From NCBI GenBank assembly GCA_021772935.1, contig JAJFLA010000056.1, positions 1 to 64,000 of the forward strand: DNA of 64,000 bases, read 5' to 3'. Position 1 is the stretch's first letter. The number at the start of each line of letters is the position of its first letter. Shown piece after piece: positions 43,900 to 53,136 of the stretch. Origin of the DNA: Gammaproteobacteria bacterium (GTDB lineage: Bacteria > Pseudomonadota > Gammaproteobacteria > Xanthomonadales > SZUA-36). Position numbers and translations under genes: made by a program. The notes below the pieces were generated by a model. The model searched no databases, had not been told where the DNA came from, and saw only the letters and a list, made by a program, of their open reading frames with translations.

Positions 43900-44802
43900 T
43901 CAGGGCTCTAGCAATGAAGCCGGCTGCACCTTCAGGCATTCGGCCAGCTTGCGTAAAAAACCACCGAGTGGTGAGCTGCTACGCCAAACCAGGGCAATCG
44001 TACGACTGGGTGCCGGCGACTTGAAAGGTCGAAGAGCGATATTATCTGTAGATGGTATGGGTGGTTTAACGGATAACACAGGCATTAGGGTGACACCGGC
44101 ATTGCTGGCAACCATCGCACGCAGGGTTTCCATACTGGTGGCATGAAAATCAACACGTTCGTGTGCACCGGCCAGTTCGCAGACGGCCAGGGCATGTTGC
44201 CGCAGGCAATGACCCTCTTCCAACAACAATAGCTCTTCACCTTCAAGGTCCTGTAACTCAATGGTTTGTTTTTCGCACAAAGGGTGGCAGGACGGCATTG
44301 CAGTGACAAAAGGTTCTTCAAATAATATTTCGACTTCCATGCCGTGCTCTTTGACCGGTAATGCAAGCAATCCTGCATCCAGTCGTCCCTGATCAAGCAT
44401 GTTCAGAATGTCGTCGGTTTTCTCTTCGGCGAGTTGCAATCGTAGTTCGGGGTATCGCTGACGAATGACCGGAATGACATGCGGCAGCAAATAAGGTGCA
44501 AGCGTCGGGAAAATCCCCAATTTTATCGTACCTGTTTCAGGATCCTTACTGCGTCGCGCCGCATCTTTTATATGCGCAATATCACGCAAAATGTGTCGCG
44601 CACGGTGTGCTATATCTTCACCGATAGGTGTCAACATCACTTTTCGAGGTGCCCGCTCGACCAGGCAAACACCGAGTTCCTGCTCAAGTTTACGTATTTG
44701 TGTGCTCAGTGTGGGCTGGCTCACAAAGCACGCGTCAGCTGCCTTACTGAAATGTTTCAGCTCAGCGAGTTTGACAAAATACTGTAATGCACGAAAATTC
44801 AT
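43900..44802 (-). CDS. oxyR: OxyR, hydrogen peroxide-sensing LysR-type regulator
   Basis: 300 residues from ATG 44802; the longer open frame to 44916 has no support. The LysR helix-turn-helix is at MNFRALQYFVKLAELKHFSKAADACFVSQPTLSTQI. The regulatory domain has both redox cysteines in GHCLRQHALAVC, aligning with C199 and C208 of E. coli OxyR, and the surrounding LLLLEEGHCL and TSMETLRAMVASNAGVTL are near-identical to the family. It activates catalase, peroxiredoxin and related genes when the disulfide forms. None of its usual targets lies next to it here. Confidence 0.92.
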   Translation of the reverse strand: MNFRALQYFVKLAELKHFSKAADACFVSQPTLSTQIRKLEQELGVCLVERAPRKVMLTPIGEDIAHRARHILRDIAHIKDAARRSKDPETGTIKLGIFPTLAPYLLPHVIPVIRQRYPELRLQLAEEKTDDILNMLDQGRLDAGLLALPVKEHGMEVEILFEEPFVTAMPSCHPLCEKQTIELQDLEGEELLLLEEGHCLRQHALAVCELAGAHERVDFHATSMETLRAMVASNAGVTLMPVLSVKPPIPSTDNIALRPFKSPAPSRTIALVWRSSSPLGGFLRKLAECLKVQPASLLEP

Positions 44803-44916
44803 AGCTGTATTATAGATTGTAACTATAATATTTGTGCGCGCGATATACTGCAATAATGAATGAAAATACGACGATGTTCGGTCGTTTTTATATGCTCTAC
44901 TGATAATCAGGCTCAT

Positions 44917-45618
44917 ATGCAGGTAACCACCATCAGAATTGACTTGAATACTGCCCCATCGAGCATACTTTTTTTGCGGTCACTTATACTGCTGATTCTA
45001 ATCTTGATCACCGGCACGAGACCCGCCGGAGCTGCTTTAACTGACTTGAGTACAGAAGATATGGCGCGTTTGAAGGACGGTAAAATCCTGCTGCAAACCA
45101 TACATAGTGAAAAGCCTGGTGCTGCGGCTCGGGTCATTGCTTTGTTTCACTCTAATGCCAATGCAGTATGGGACATCATTGGCTATTGCAAGTATGAATT
45201 CATCTATATGCAGGGTCTCAAGTTATGTGAAATGCTGGAAGGGGATCAGTTTCATATGAAGATGCGTCATCGTGTGCGTAAGAGTTGGTACACACCGACG
45301 CTGGATTTTACTTTTGAAGCAAACCGGGAGCCCGGTGGCAATGGTGAAGCTCATCTTATTGGCGGTGACCTGAAAGTCCTGCAGGGTGAGTGGAAACTCT
45401 TTCCACTCAAGCATGACAACAGTGTGATTGTTGTGCATGAGATCAGGATTCAGCCAAAAATCCCTGCCCCCAAATGGCTGGTGCGTCGTAGTCTGAGAAA
45501 AGACCTGTCAGGGATGTTGGCCTGTATACGGGGTTTGGCAAAGGCCTCGGGGGATAAAGCCCGCACCGAAGCCGATCTGAAACGTTGCCCGGGCAAGAAG
45601 ACTGCAGTGTCTGAATAA
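44917..45618 (+). CDS. Exported SRPBCC/START-like domain protein
   Basis: About 233 residues from ATG 44917; an earlier ATG at 44860 lacks a reasonable leader. A signal peptide or anchor (LILLILILITGTRPAGA) is followed by a START/polyketide-cyclase-like fold: ARVIALFHSNANAVWDII, a central cysteine-containing helix (YCKYEFIYMQGLKLCEML) and HEIRIQPKIPAPKWLVRRSLRKDL, the usual final amphipathic helix. Such proteins bind hydrophobic ligands such as lipids. The function is unknown. It is divergent from oxyR with about 115 bp between them. Confidence 0.65.
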   Translation: MQVTTIRIDLNTAPSSILFLRSLILLILILITGTRPAGAALTDLSTEDMARLKDGKILLQTIHSEKPGAAARVIALFHSNANAVWDIIGYCKYEFIYMQGLKLCEMLEGDQFHMKMRHRVRKSWYTPTLDFTFEANREPGGNGEAHLIGGDLKVLQGEWKLFPLKHDNSVIVVHEIRIQPKIPAPKWLVRRSLRKDLSGMLACIRGLAKASGDKARTEADLKRCPGKKTAVSE

Positions 45619-45687
45619 AGCCAACTATTTGGTTAACGATTGGCTTAAAATACCGCATCTGGATTCTTGAAGACCAAAAAGCCAATC

Positions 45688-46695
45688 ATGAATAAACGTA
45701 CTATATTGACCGGTATTACCACGACCGGGACCCCGCACCTTGGAAACTATGTTGGGGCCATCAAGCCTGCCATTCAGGCCAGCCATGGTGATGGTGTCAG
45801 ATCCTGTTATTTTTTGGCGGATTATCATGCGCTGATCAAGTGCCGCGACCCGGGTGTTGTGCACCAGTCTACGCTCGAGATTGCCGCTACCTGGCTAGCC
45901 CTGGGACTGGATACCGACAAAGCCCTTTTTTATCGCCAATCTGATATTCCAGAAATTTCCGAATTGACATGGCTTCTAACCTGTATCACTGCCAAGGGTT
46001 TGATGAACCGTGCGCATGCATATAAGGCTGCTGTACAGGAAAATGTGGAAAAAGGTGAAGATTCAGATTTGGCCATTGCCATGGGCTTGTTCAGTTATCC
46101 GATACTGATGGCTGCTGATATCCTGATGTTTAATGCGAACGAGGTTCCGGTTGGAAGAGACCAGGTGCAGCACCTGGAAATGGCGCGGGATATTGCACAA
46201 CGCTTCAACCATCATTTTGGCGAACATTTTATTCTGCCGGAAGCCGTAATCGATGACAACGTTGCGGTTTTACCCGGTACCGATGGCCGCAAAATGTCCA
46301 AGAGCTACAACAATTCGATTCCTTTGTGGTTGCCGGAAAAGAAATTGCGTAAAGCAATTATGAAGATCGTGACCAATTCACGGGAGCCCGGTGAACCCAA
46401 ACAGACTGATGATTCTGCGTTGTTTGCCATCTATTCTGCTTTTGCGAGTACTGAACAACGTGACGAGATGAAACAGGCATTTGCTGATGGTATTGCCTGG
46501 GGTGATGCCAAGCAGAGGTGTTTTGAATTGATCAATTCAGAGCTTACAACATCGAGATTGGTTTATGAGGATCTGCTTTCAGAACCTGCCAAGATTGAAA
46601 TCAGATTGCAGGAAGGTGCTGAACGGGCGCGTGAAATCGCAGGCCCGTTGATGCAACGGCTGCGTCATGCGGTCGGCATCCGACCACTGGTTTAG
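45688..46695 (+). CDS. trpS: Tryptophanyl-tRNA synthetase
   Basis: 335 residues of a class I synthetase. The HIGH-like motif is [15 protein letters not shown], and KMSKS is present exactly in [11 protein letters not shown]. The Trp-site motif [10 protein letters not shown] and the tRNA-binding helices are in order. The open frame has an upstream TTG at 45667, but ATG 45688 starts at the usual place (MNKRTILTG). It charges tRNA-Trp. It overlaps the next frame's open region, and the tRNA hydroxylase gene begins 13 bp after its stop. Confidence 0.93.
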   Translation: MNKRTILTGITTTGTPHLGNYVGAIKPAIQASHGDGVRSCYFLADYHALIKCRDPGVVHQSTLEIAATWLALGLDTDKALFYRQSDIPEISELTWLLTCITAKGLMNRAHAYKAAVQENVEKGEDSDLAIAMGLFSYPILMAADILMFNANEVPVGRDQVQHLEMARDIAQRFNHHFGEHFILPEAVIDDNVAVLPGTDGRKMSKSYNNSIPLWLPEKKLRKAIMKIVTNSREPGEPKQTDDSALFAIYSAFASTEQRDEMKQAFADGIAWGDAKQRCFELINSELTTSRLVYEDLLSEPAKIEIRLQEGAERAREIAGPLMQRLRHAVGIRPLV

Positions 46696-46708
46696 GGCCT
46701 CGTTGGGC

Positions 46709-47650
46709 GTGGCCAACAACTCCGACATACCACTAACAGATACCGGTATACAGGTTGCTGCTTTTTACAAGTTTGTTCCTTTGCTTAATATCGAAGGCTT
46801 GCAAGCGAACATACGCCAGGTTTGTGAAACGGTCGGCTTACTGGGAACAGTATTGCTGGCAACCGAAGGTATCAACGGCACCATAGCGGGTACAGCGGGC
46901 GGTGTTGACGAATTGTTCAGGCATTTGCGACAGTACCCGGGCCTTGAGAATTTGGGCAAGAAGATTTCTTACTGTAGACGCAACCCGTTTTACCGGATGA
47001 AAGTGAGGCTCAAAAAAGAGATCGTCACGTTGGGGGTGCAAGGTATTGATCCAAGACAGGACGCAGGGCAGTACATAGCACCAGAACATTGGAATGAATT
47101 AATAAGCCAGCCAGAGGTGCGCCTCATTGATACCCGCAATGATTATGAAGTTGGTTTGGGCACCTTTTCTGGAGCAGAAAACCCGGGTACCCAGTCTTTC
47201 AGGGATTTTCCTGCCTGGGTCGAAGACCATCTGGGTGGCGACAAAGATCAGCAGATAGCGATGTTTTGTACTGGTGGCATCCGTTGTGAGAAATCTACCG
47301 CCCTGTTGAAAGGCTTGGGTTATCGCAATGTCTATCACCTTGAAGGTGGCATACTTAATTACTTGGATAAAGTGCCAACTGACAAAAGCTTGTGGCAGGG
47401 CGATTGTTTTGTGTTTGATAATCGCGTAACGGTTGATCACGAATTAGCCCAAGGCCGATTTGAGCTTTGCCCGGCCTGCCGTATGCCGTTGTCTGAAGAA
47501 GACCTCAACTCCCCAAAGTATGAAAAAAACGTTTCCTGTCCTTTATGTTTTGATCGTTTGACACCCGCACGGCGAGCAAGCCTTAAGGAGCGGGCCCGCC
47601 AGATCGTGTTGGCAGCGGCGCGTGGGGAAAAACACTTGGGCAGCCGTTGA
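46709..47650 (+). CDS. trhO: tRNA uridine-34 hydroxylase (TrhO/YceA), rhodanese-like
   Basis: About 313 residues from GTG 46709. The N-terminal half is the UPF0176 domain (LLGTVLLATEGINGTIAG), the middle is a rhodanese domain with the active Cys in FCTGGIRCEKS, and the C-terminus has a Cys-rich tail (CPACRMPL and CPLCFDRL) that binds zinc. TrhO hydroxylates U34 of some tRNAs to 5-hydroxyuridine using O2. Close spacing after trpS suggests one transcript. The frame extends to 46667 inside trpS, so the start is a choice. Confidence 0.88.
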   Translation: MANNSDIPLTDTGIQVAAFYKFVPLLNIEGLQANIRQVCETVGLLGTVLLATEGINGTIAGTAGGVDELFRHLRQYPGLENLGKKISYCRRNPFYRMKVRLKKEIVTLGVQGIDPRQDAGQYIAPEHWNELISQPEVRLIDTRNDYEVGLGTFSGAENPGTQSFRDFPAWVEDHLGGDKDQQIAMFCTGGIRCEKSTALLKGLGYRNVYHLEGGILNYLDKVPTDKSLWQGDCFVFDNRVTVDHELAQGRFELCPACRMPLSEEDLNSPKYEKNVSCPLCFDRLTPARRASLKERARQIVLAAARGEKHLGSR

Positions 47651-47720
47651 CGATGACTCGGGCTGGCAGCTTTTCCTGATCACGGATAAGATGAGCCTGA
47701 CTCAATCTCGGGCGTGATTC

Positions 47721-48866
47721 ATGCAAGCAACTGAAGCAGTAGATACAGGCACACCAGCTTCTGTGATCAGACCAGACCTGGATATGTCACATTACATTCC
47801 CGACTGGTTGCAACCTATGTGGGATTTTTTTGCGCCTTATCCGGGTTTGTTGACCCTGTTACTGATCGTGTTTGCCTATGCTTTAGGCAAAATTTTGAAA
47901 CTGGTGATCTCAAATAGCATGATGAGGATGGCCGTCAGGACCAGCAGCAAGGCAGATGATCACCTGATCGAATACCTGACCGCTCCATTGGTACTGACAA
48001 CGGTGACGTTGGCGCTCATGATGGCGGTTTCAGTCTACCGGTTACCTCAGGGCCTGAATGATGCGATGCTTTCGCTATTGGCGACCGTGCTGTTATTTTC
48101 ATGGCTGAGAGCCGGTTTGCGAGCTGCGCGTATAGTTTTGGAGTTGGTCGCAAGCAACCATCACCGTTTCGATATTATTCAGGAACGTACCATTCCACTG
48201 TTCGATATGACCATCAAGGTGTTGTTGGTCGGTTTAGGTGCCTATTTCTTCTTAATGATCTGGGGCATCAATCCTACTGCCTGGTTGGCATCCGCAGGTG
48301 TGATCGGTATTGCGGTAGGTTTTGCAGCGAAAGATTCTCTCGCAAACCTGTTTTCCGGTATTTTTATCGTCGCTGATGCACCGTATAAAATAGGTGACTA
48401 CATCGTTCTTGATACCGGTGAGCGTGGCAAGGTTACCAACCTTGGCATGCGTTCGACCCGGTTACTGACAAGAGATGATGTTGAGGTGACGATTCCAAAC
48501 GCTGTGATTGCGAATGCAAAAATTGTCAACGAAAGCGGTGGTCCATGGGTGAAGCATCGTATCCGTGTGCCGGTTGGCGTGGCGTATGGTAGTGACGTTG
48601 ACGTGGTCTGCAAGGTTTTGCAAGATACGGCCGATGGTCACCCAGAAGTCGTAAAACAACCGGTACCGCGTGTACGTATGCGGGCTTTTGGTAACAGTTC
48701 ACTCGATTTTGAGTTACTGGCCTGGATCGATCATCCTGAATTGCGTGGTCGCATTCGTCATGATTTGCTGATGAATATCTACAAGAATTTCAACCATAAT
48801 GGTATCGAGATCCCGTTCCCGCAAACAGATATTCATGTACGTAGCATGCCGGAAGATAGTGAGTAG
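47721..48866 (+). CDS. MscS-family mechanosensitive ion channel
   Basis: 381 residues. Transmembrane helices are near 38-58, 88-110, 118-140 and 160-185, followed by the MscS pore helix with alternating Gly and Ala (ASAGVIGIAVGFAAKDSLAN, about 190-212). The cytosolic beta domain (GDYIVLDTGERGKVTNLGMRSTRLLT) and the C-terminal alpha/beta vestibule follow. It opens under hypo-osmotic shock to release solutes. It is a short four-or-five-helix form, without the large periplasmic part of MscK. Gene context says nothing about special control. Confidence 0.9.
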   Translation: MQATEAVDTGTPASVIRPDLDMSHYIPDWLQPMWDFFAPYPGLLTLLLIVFAYALGKILKLVISNSMMRMAVRTSSKADDHLIEYLTAPLVLTTVTLALMMAVSVYRLPQGLNDAMLSLLATVLLFSWLRAGLRAARIVLELVASNHHRFDIIQERTIPLFDMTIKVLLVGLGAYFFLMIWGINPTAWLASAGVIGIAVGFAAKDSLANLFSGIFIVADAPYKIGDYIVLDTGERGKVTNLGMRSTRLLTRDDVEVTIPNAVIANAKIVNESGGPWVKHRIRVPVGVAYGSDVDVVCKVLQDTADGHPEVVKQPVPRVRMRAFGNSSLDFELLAWIDHPELRGRIRHDLLMNIYKNFNHNGIEIPFPQTDIHVRSMPEDSE

Positions 48867-48906
48867 CAAGAGTGTTTTGTAAGCTGCAACCACTGCCCTT
48901 ACGGAT

Positions 48907-50628
48907 TTAATTCATACCTAGTTTATGCAGGATAGCGTCAACCGCGCCATCGAGTGGGATTTCAGAATTTTCAGTGTCTTTACGCTGGCGGTATTCGAGC
49001 ATACCACTGTCCAGGCCACGCTCTCCTATGACTAAGCGGTGTGGGATTCCGATCAACTCCATATCATTGAACATCACGCCAGGCCGCAGGTTACGGTCGT
49101 CATAGAAAACATCAACACCGGCATCGATTAGCTCAACATACAGGTTTTCGGCTGCTTCACGTACGCGGTGGGATTTTTTTGCGTTCATCGGCAAGAGAGC
49201 AAGCTGGAAGGGTGCGATTGGCTCTGGCCAGCAGATGCCACTTTCATCATTATTCTGTTCTATGGCGGCGGCTACAATGCGTGAAACACCGATCCCGTAA
49301 CAACCCATATGCATAACATGAGATTTGCCGTCTTCACCGAGTACAACGGCATTCATTGATTCGGAGTAGGCGGTGCCTAACTGAAATATATGGCCGACTT
49401 CAATACCACGTGCCATTTGCAGAACGCCCTTACCATCCGGGCTATTATCGCCTTCGACGGCTGTCCTCAGGTCGGCTGTGAGTGGTGACTCCACATCCCG
49501 GTCCCAATTGATGCCGAAATAATGTTGGTCATCGCTGTTGGCCCCGGCCGTAAAATCAGACATCAGGGCAACCTCTTGATCTGCGACGACGGGTAAAGAA
49601 AGACCGACAGGTCCCAGTGAGCCTGGACCGGCTCCTATTGAGTCGTGAATGTCTTTATCGCTGGCAAACAACAGCGGACTGGCAACCTGTTCCAGTTTTT
49701 CGGCTTTGAGCGGGTTGAGTGTGCGGTCGCCGCGTACCAGCAAGGCTACAAAATCAGCTTCATTATCATCCGCTGCATGTACGACCAGCGTTTTGATCGT
49801 CTTTTCAATCGGCACACCATAACCGTTTACAAGTTCATCAATAGTGTGTGTGTCCGGTGTGTCAATCGTGCGTAATTCCTCAGTGGGTGCCGCCCGCTCG
49901 CCTCGTGGTGCTGCCACCGCTGTCATTTCTGTATTGGAGGCATAATCTGATTGGTCGGAGAATGCGATCTGGTCTTCACCGGATTCGGCCAGCACATGAA
50001 ACTCATGTGATTTGTTACCACCGATTGCGCCAGAATCAGCCTCTACCGAACGAAAATGCAATCCCGTGCGAGTAAATATGCGCGTATATACGTCGTACAT
50101 TTCCCAGTAAGTTTTATCCATGCATTGGTGGTCAGAATGAAAAGAATAGGCATCTTTCATCAGAAACTCACGTGCACGCATGACACCAAAACGTGGACGA
50201 ATTTCGTCTCGGAATTTGGTTTGAATCTGGTAGAAAGTGATAGGCAATTGCTTGTAACTGCGAATTTCATTACGAACGAAATCGGTCATGACTTCTTCGT
50301 GTGTTGGACCAAAACAGTAATCGCGGCCGGCACGATCCTGTATCTTCAATAACTGTCCGCCAAATTTTTTCCAACGACCGGTCTCTTGCCATAATTCAGC
50401 GGGTTGGACAGCTGGCATCAGCATTTCTTGATAGCCTGCCTTGTTCAGTTCATCACGAACGATTTCTTCAACCTTACGCAATACTCGCAAACCCAGTGGC
50501 CCCCAGGTATAAATGCCCGATGTGAGCTTTCGGATCATGCCGCAACGCAGCATAAGCTGGTGGCTGACAATTTCAGCTTCGGCCGGGGTTTCCCGGGTCG
50601 TGAACAGGTGGAATTTACTGGCTTTCAT
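48907..50628 (-). CDS. proS: Prolyl-tRNA synthetase
   Basis: 573 residues, bacterial-type ProS. Class II motifs 1 to 3 are present: motif 2 in [25 protein letters not shown], motif 3 in [11 protein letters not shown] with IEQNND following. The editing insertion domain that removes Ala-tRNA-Pro lies between about 225 and 400 ([21 protein letters not shown]). The C-terminus is the anticodon-binding domain (FQLALLPMN). Full length for the family. It is convergent with mscS and stands alone on the minus strand. Confidence 0.94.
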   Translation of the reverse strand: MKASKFHLFTTRETPAEAEIVSHQLMLRCGMIRKLTSGIYTWGPLGLRVLRKVEEIVRDELNKAGYQEMLMPAVQPAELWQETGRWKKFGGQLLKIQDRAGRDYCFGPTHEEVMTDFVRNEIRSYKQLPITFYQIQTKFRDEIRPRFGVMRAREFLMKDAYSFHSDHQCMDKTYWEMYDVYTRIFTRTGLHFRSVEADSGAIGGNKSHEFHVLAESGEDQIAFSDQSDYASNTEMTAVAAPRGERAAPTEELRTIDTPDTHTIDELVNGYGVPIEKTIKTLVVHAADDNEADFVALLVRGDRTLNPLKAEKLEQVASPLLFASDKDIHDSIGAGPGSLGPVGLSLPVVADQEVALMSDFTAGANSDDQHYFGINWDRDVESPLTADLRTAVEGDNSPDGKGVLQMARGIEVGHIFQLGTAYSESMNAVVLGEDGKSHVMHMGCYGIGVSRIVAAAIEQNNDESGICWPEPIAPFQLALLPMNAKKSHRVREAAENLYVELIDAGVDVFYDDRNLRPGVMFNDMELIGIPHRLVIGERGLDSGMLEYRQRKDTENSEIPLDGAVDAILHKLGMN

Positions 50629-50726
50629 TTTGAATTCGCTAATTTACAGGCGGATTTGCCGCATCAAAGGGCAACATTTTAGCCTGCTACGCGGGCCAGT
50701 TACACGCTTCAATTTCGAAGTGTGGC

Positions 50727-51209
50727 CTATTTGTCACAATTCGCAGCAATATAGGCCTTGGCTTCATTCAGCTTATCGAGACGATCATTGTCATCCATGC
50801 GGATCACAGTGCCATCTTCTTGTTCCAGCATTACCTTGGTCACGGGCTCCAGTTTGGCAACTAATTGATGGCCTTTTTCACACTGTGCGGCAATAGCCTG
50901 TTGAGTTTCCGCGTTTTCTTTACGCTTTTTAGTACGCTCATCACGTCGTTGTTGCGCGTATGATGGCTGTGGTTCCTGTTGCTGGTCGGCGTCAGTTGGC
51001 ATTGAAGGTGAAGGAGGTTCGCTGCTGGCCGCCGGGCTTTTATGAATGTTGACCAGTTCAGCATTAGTTTGCTGGTCAGGCCGGTCACCGAAGTGAACAA
51101 CCCCGTTGTCATCGACCCAGCGATAAACTTTATCTTTTGCTACGGCATCCATTGGCAAGGGCATCAGTGTACCCATAACAACAATCATAATAATGGTTGC
51201 AATACGCAT
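50727..51209 (-). CDS. DUF4124-containing exported protein
   Basis: About 160 residues from ATG 51209, which follows AGGA at seven bases; the open frame extends to 51272. A signal peptide (IATIIMIVVMGTLMPLPMDAVA) precedes the DUF4124 motif DKVYRWVDDNGVVHFGDRPD at about 25-45. A Pro/Ser/Gln-rich linker and a Lys/Glu-rich helix follow. The family is common in gammaproteobacterial periplasms and has no known function. It is upstream of proS on the same strand and divergent from pssA. Confidence 0.8.
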   Translation of the reverse strand: MRIATIIMIVVMGTLMPLPMDAVAKDKVYRWVDDNGVVHFGDRPDQQTNAELVNIHKSPAASSEPPSPSMPTDADQQQEPQPSYAQQRRDERTKKRKENAETQQAIAAQCEKGHQLVAKLEPVTKVMLEQEDGTVIRMDDNDRLDKLNEAKAYIAANCDK

Positions 51210-51329
51210 TTTTGTATCCTTTTGCGAAGAAGTCCTTTCCGGTTTATAGCACAGTGCAGCAATCCTCCCCAATAATTTGGCAGGTTTGCGTGTTATTATC
51301 GACCTTAAAACGAAGGCGTGGAAGTTTTG

Positions 51330-52118
51330 ATGGAATCAAACAAATCAATTCGCAGGCGGGGTGTATACCTGTTGCCCAACCTGCTGACTTCGGCAGCATT
51401 ATTTGCCGGGTTCTATTCTGTTATTTCAGGAATTAACGGAAAATTCGAGGCTGCGGCTATCGCCATTATTGTTGCAGGTTTGTTAGACGGTCTGGATGGA
51501 CGTGTGGCACGCCTGACCAATACGCAAAGTGATTTTGGTGAACAATACGACAGCCTGGCAGATCTTATATCATTTGGTCTTGCGCCTGCATTGCTGGCTT
51601 TCAACTGGTCGCTCTCAAGTCTCAGCGAGATCAGCACACTGGCTGGCAAGCTTGGCTGGTTGGCATCATTTCTATTTGTGGCTTGCGCTGCTTTACGTCT
51701 GGCACGGTTCAATACCCAGGTTGGAATTGTTGACAAAAGCTATTTCCAGGGGCTCGCCAGTCCGGCGGCAGCGGGAACGCTTGTATTTACGATCTGGTTT
51801 TTTGTCGATAATGGTATCGCTGGAGATACCGTTCGTTGGTTGATTTTTTTTGAAGTAATCATACTCGGAATATTGATGTTTTCCCGGGTTCGTTATTATA
51901 GCTTCAAGGCTGGCCCAAGCGGCGACAAGGTGCCTGCGGCCTGGGTATTGCTCGCGGTGCTGATCATCGTGTTGCTGGCCCTTGACCCACCCATCATGGG
52001 GATGATATTCGGCAGTGTATATGTGTTGTCCGGGCTGCTCATTACGGTGGCAGGTCGTCGTAACTGGAAGGTGAAGCGCGAACAACGCCCACACAAACAG
52101 AAAAAATCCAGTGATTGA
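51330..52118 (+). CDS. pssA: CDP-diacylglycerol-serine O-phosphatidyltransferase
   Basis: About 262 residues with seven or eight transmembrane helices. The CDP-alcohol phosphotransferase signature is complete in DGLDGRVARLTNTQSDFGEQ followed by YDSLAD: two Asp, G, AR, G, D and D at canonical spacing, coordinating two metal ions. It makes phosphatidylserine, the precursor of phosphatidylethanolamine, in the inner membrane. It is the membrane-bound type, unlike the E. coli peripheral PssA. GTG 51318 is an alternative start; ATG 51330 has GGAAG five bases before it. Confidence 0.9.
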   Translation: MESNKSIRRRGVYLLPNLLTSAALFAGFYSVISGINGKFEAAAIAIIVAGLLDGLDGRVARLTNTQSDFGEQYDSLADLISFGLAPALLAFNWSLSSLSEISTLAGKLGWLASFLFVACAALRLARFNTQVGIVDKSYFQGLASPAAAGTLVFTIWFFVDNGIAGDTVRWLIFFEVIILGILMFSRVRYYSFKAGPSGDKVPAAWVLLAVLIIVLLALDPPIMGMIFGSVYVLSGLLITVAGRRNWKVKREQRPHKQKKSSD

Positions 52119-52154
52119 GTCTGAGTTTCAACCAGTTAAAGCTGAAAAATAGCG

Positions 52155-52634
52155 ATGTCTGACACCCGCACCCGACAACGGGCCTATCTTGATGCTATGG
52201 ACATCGAAGTTTGGTCTTTACGTGAAATATATTCGCCTTCAATACCTGACACCGACAATGCTCCGGGCCTGAATCTAGGTCCGGGTGGTGGAGGCGTATT
52301 GTTGATTTGTGCAGCCGATACCGATTCAGCCAGCCGCCTGGCTAATGATATCAGTCGTGCGCTGGGTGGTGCCCCGGTTTGGGCGTGGCCAGATGCCGGT
52401 GCCAGCGCGATTAAATTGCCCCATGCTATTGAAGAAAATCTTTTCACCACGGTTGCTATATTTGGCGATGAGCTGGCCCTGCAGTTTTTTGACGGCGAAC
52501 TGCCGACCAGCCTGAATGCGGCGAAAGTGGTTTTATTGCCGGCAATGCCGGATCTTCAGAGCCAATCTGAAGCCCGTCAGGCACTTTGGGCTACCTTTTG
52601 TCGGGCAGCTATGATTAGCCTGGATTCCAAATGA
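52155..52634 (+). CDS. holD: HolD-like protein, putative DNA polymerase III psi subunit
   Basis: 159 residues. The N-terminus (RQRAYLDAMDIEVWSLRE) matches the short chi-contacting segment of E. coli HolD (LQQLGITQWSLR), and the C-terminal EARQALWATFCRAAM matches HolD's TARAALWQQICTYE. Length and position right before rimI are the same as holD-rimI in E. coli. Psi links the clamp loader to chi (HolC), whose gene is present at 56143. The family diverges fast and the match is by eye, so the call is probable rather than certain. A Gly-rich stretch (LNLGPGGGGVLL) is unusual. Confidence 0.65.
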   Translation: MSDTRTRQRAYLDAMDIEVWSLREIYSPSIPDTDNAPGLNLGPGGGGVLLICAADTDSASRLANDISRALGGAPVWAWPDAGASAIKLPHAIEENLFTTVAIFGDELALQFFDGELPTSLNAAKVVLLPAMPDLQSQSEARQALWATFCRAAMISLDSK

Positions 52635-52654
52635 AATACTCGGGTTAGTCCAAA

Positions 52655-53134
52655 TTGATCATTAAGCCAGATAAGGGGCATCCCCTGATCCGTCGACTTG
52701 GGATGCAAGACGTAGACCTGATTTATGAGATCGAGCAGCTTGCCTACCCCTTTCCATGGTCCCGCGGTAGTTTTGTGGATTGCCTGCATGCTGGTTACAT
52801 CTGTTTTGGTTTGCAGATGGGAAAGGACCTGGCTGGTTACACGATATTTAGCTCAGCAGCCGACGAAGCACATTTACTGAACCTTTGCGTACACCCAGAC
52901 TGGCAACATCGGGGCTATGGTAGTTTGTTACTGGAATACTCGATTAATCATGCGGTAAAGCTAAAAAACGAAGCGATGTTTCTTGAGGTGCGCGTAAGTA
53001 ATCCGCGTGCTGCAGCCCTGTACGAAAACAGGGGCTTCAGAGTTATTGGTCAGCGGTCTTCGTATTACCAGGCCGGCGAAGGACGCGAGGATGCCATTGT
53101 CATGCACCTGGAGCTGGGCTGTACAAACACATAA
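52655..53134 (+). CDS. rimI: Ribosomal-protein-S18-alanine N-acetyltransferase (RimI)
   Basis: 159 residues of the GNAT fold: FPWSRGSFVDCL near the N-terminus, the acetyl-CoA loop HPDWQHRGYGSLLLEY (Q/RxxGxG/A), LEVRVSNPRAAALYENRGF and the final RSSYYQAGEGREDAIVM, all typical of RimI. The start is probably TTG 52655, 20 bases after the HolD-like stop. It acetylates the N-terminus of ribosomal protein S18. It converges with valS with two bases between the stop codons and no terminator. Confidence 0.9.
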   Translation: MIIKPDKGHPLIRRLGMQDVDLIYEIEQLAYPFPWSRGSFVDCLHAGYICFGLQMGKDLAGYTIFSSAADEAHLLNLCVHPDWQHRGYGSLLLEYSINHAVKLKNEAMFLEVRVSNPRAAALYENRGFRVIGQRSSYYQAGEGREDAIVMHLELGCTNT

Positions 53135-53136
53135 TC

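Noticed and set aside
44803-44916. 38-residue N-terminal extension of OxyR
   Set aside because: The LysR family begins with the helix-turn-helix at ATG 44802; the extension covers the divergent promoter.
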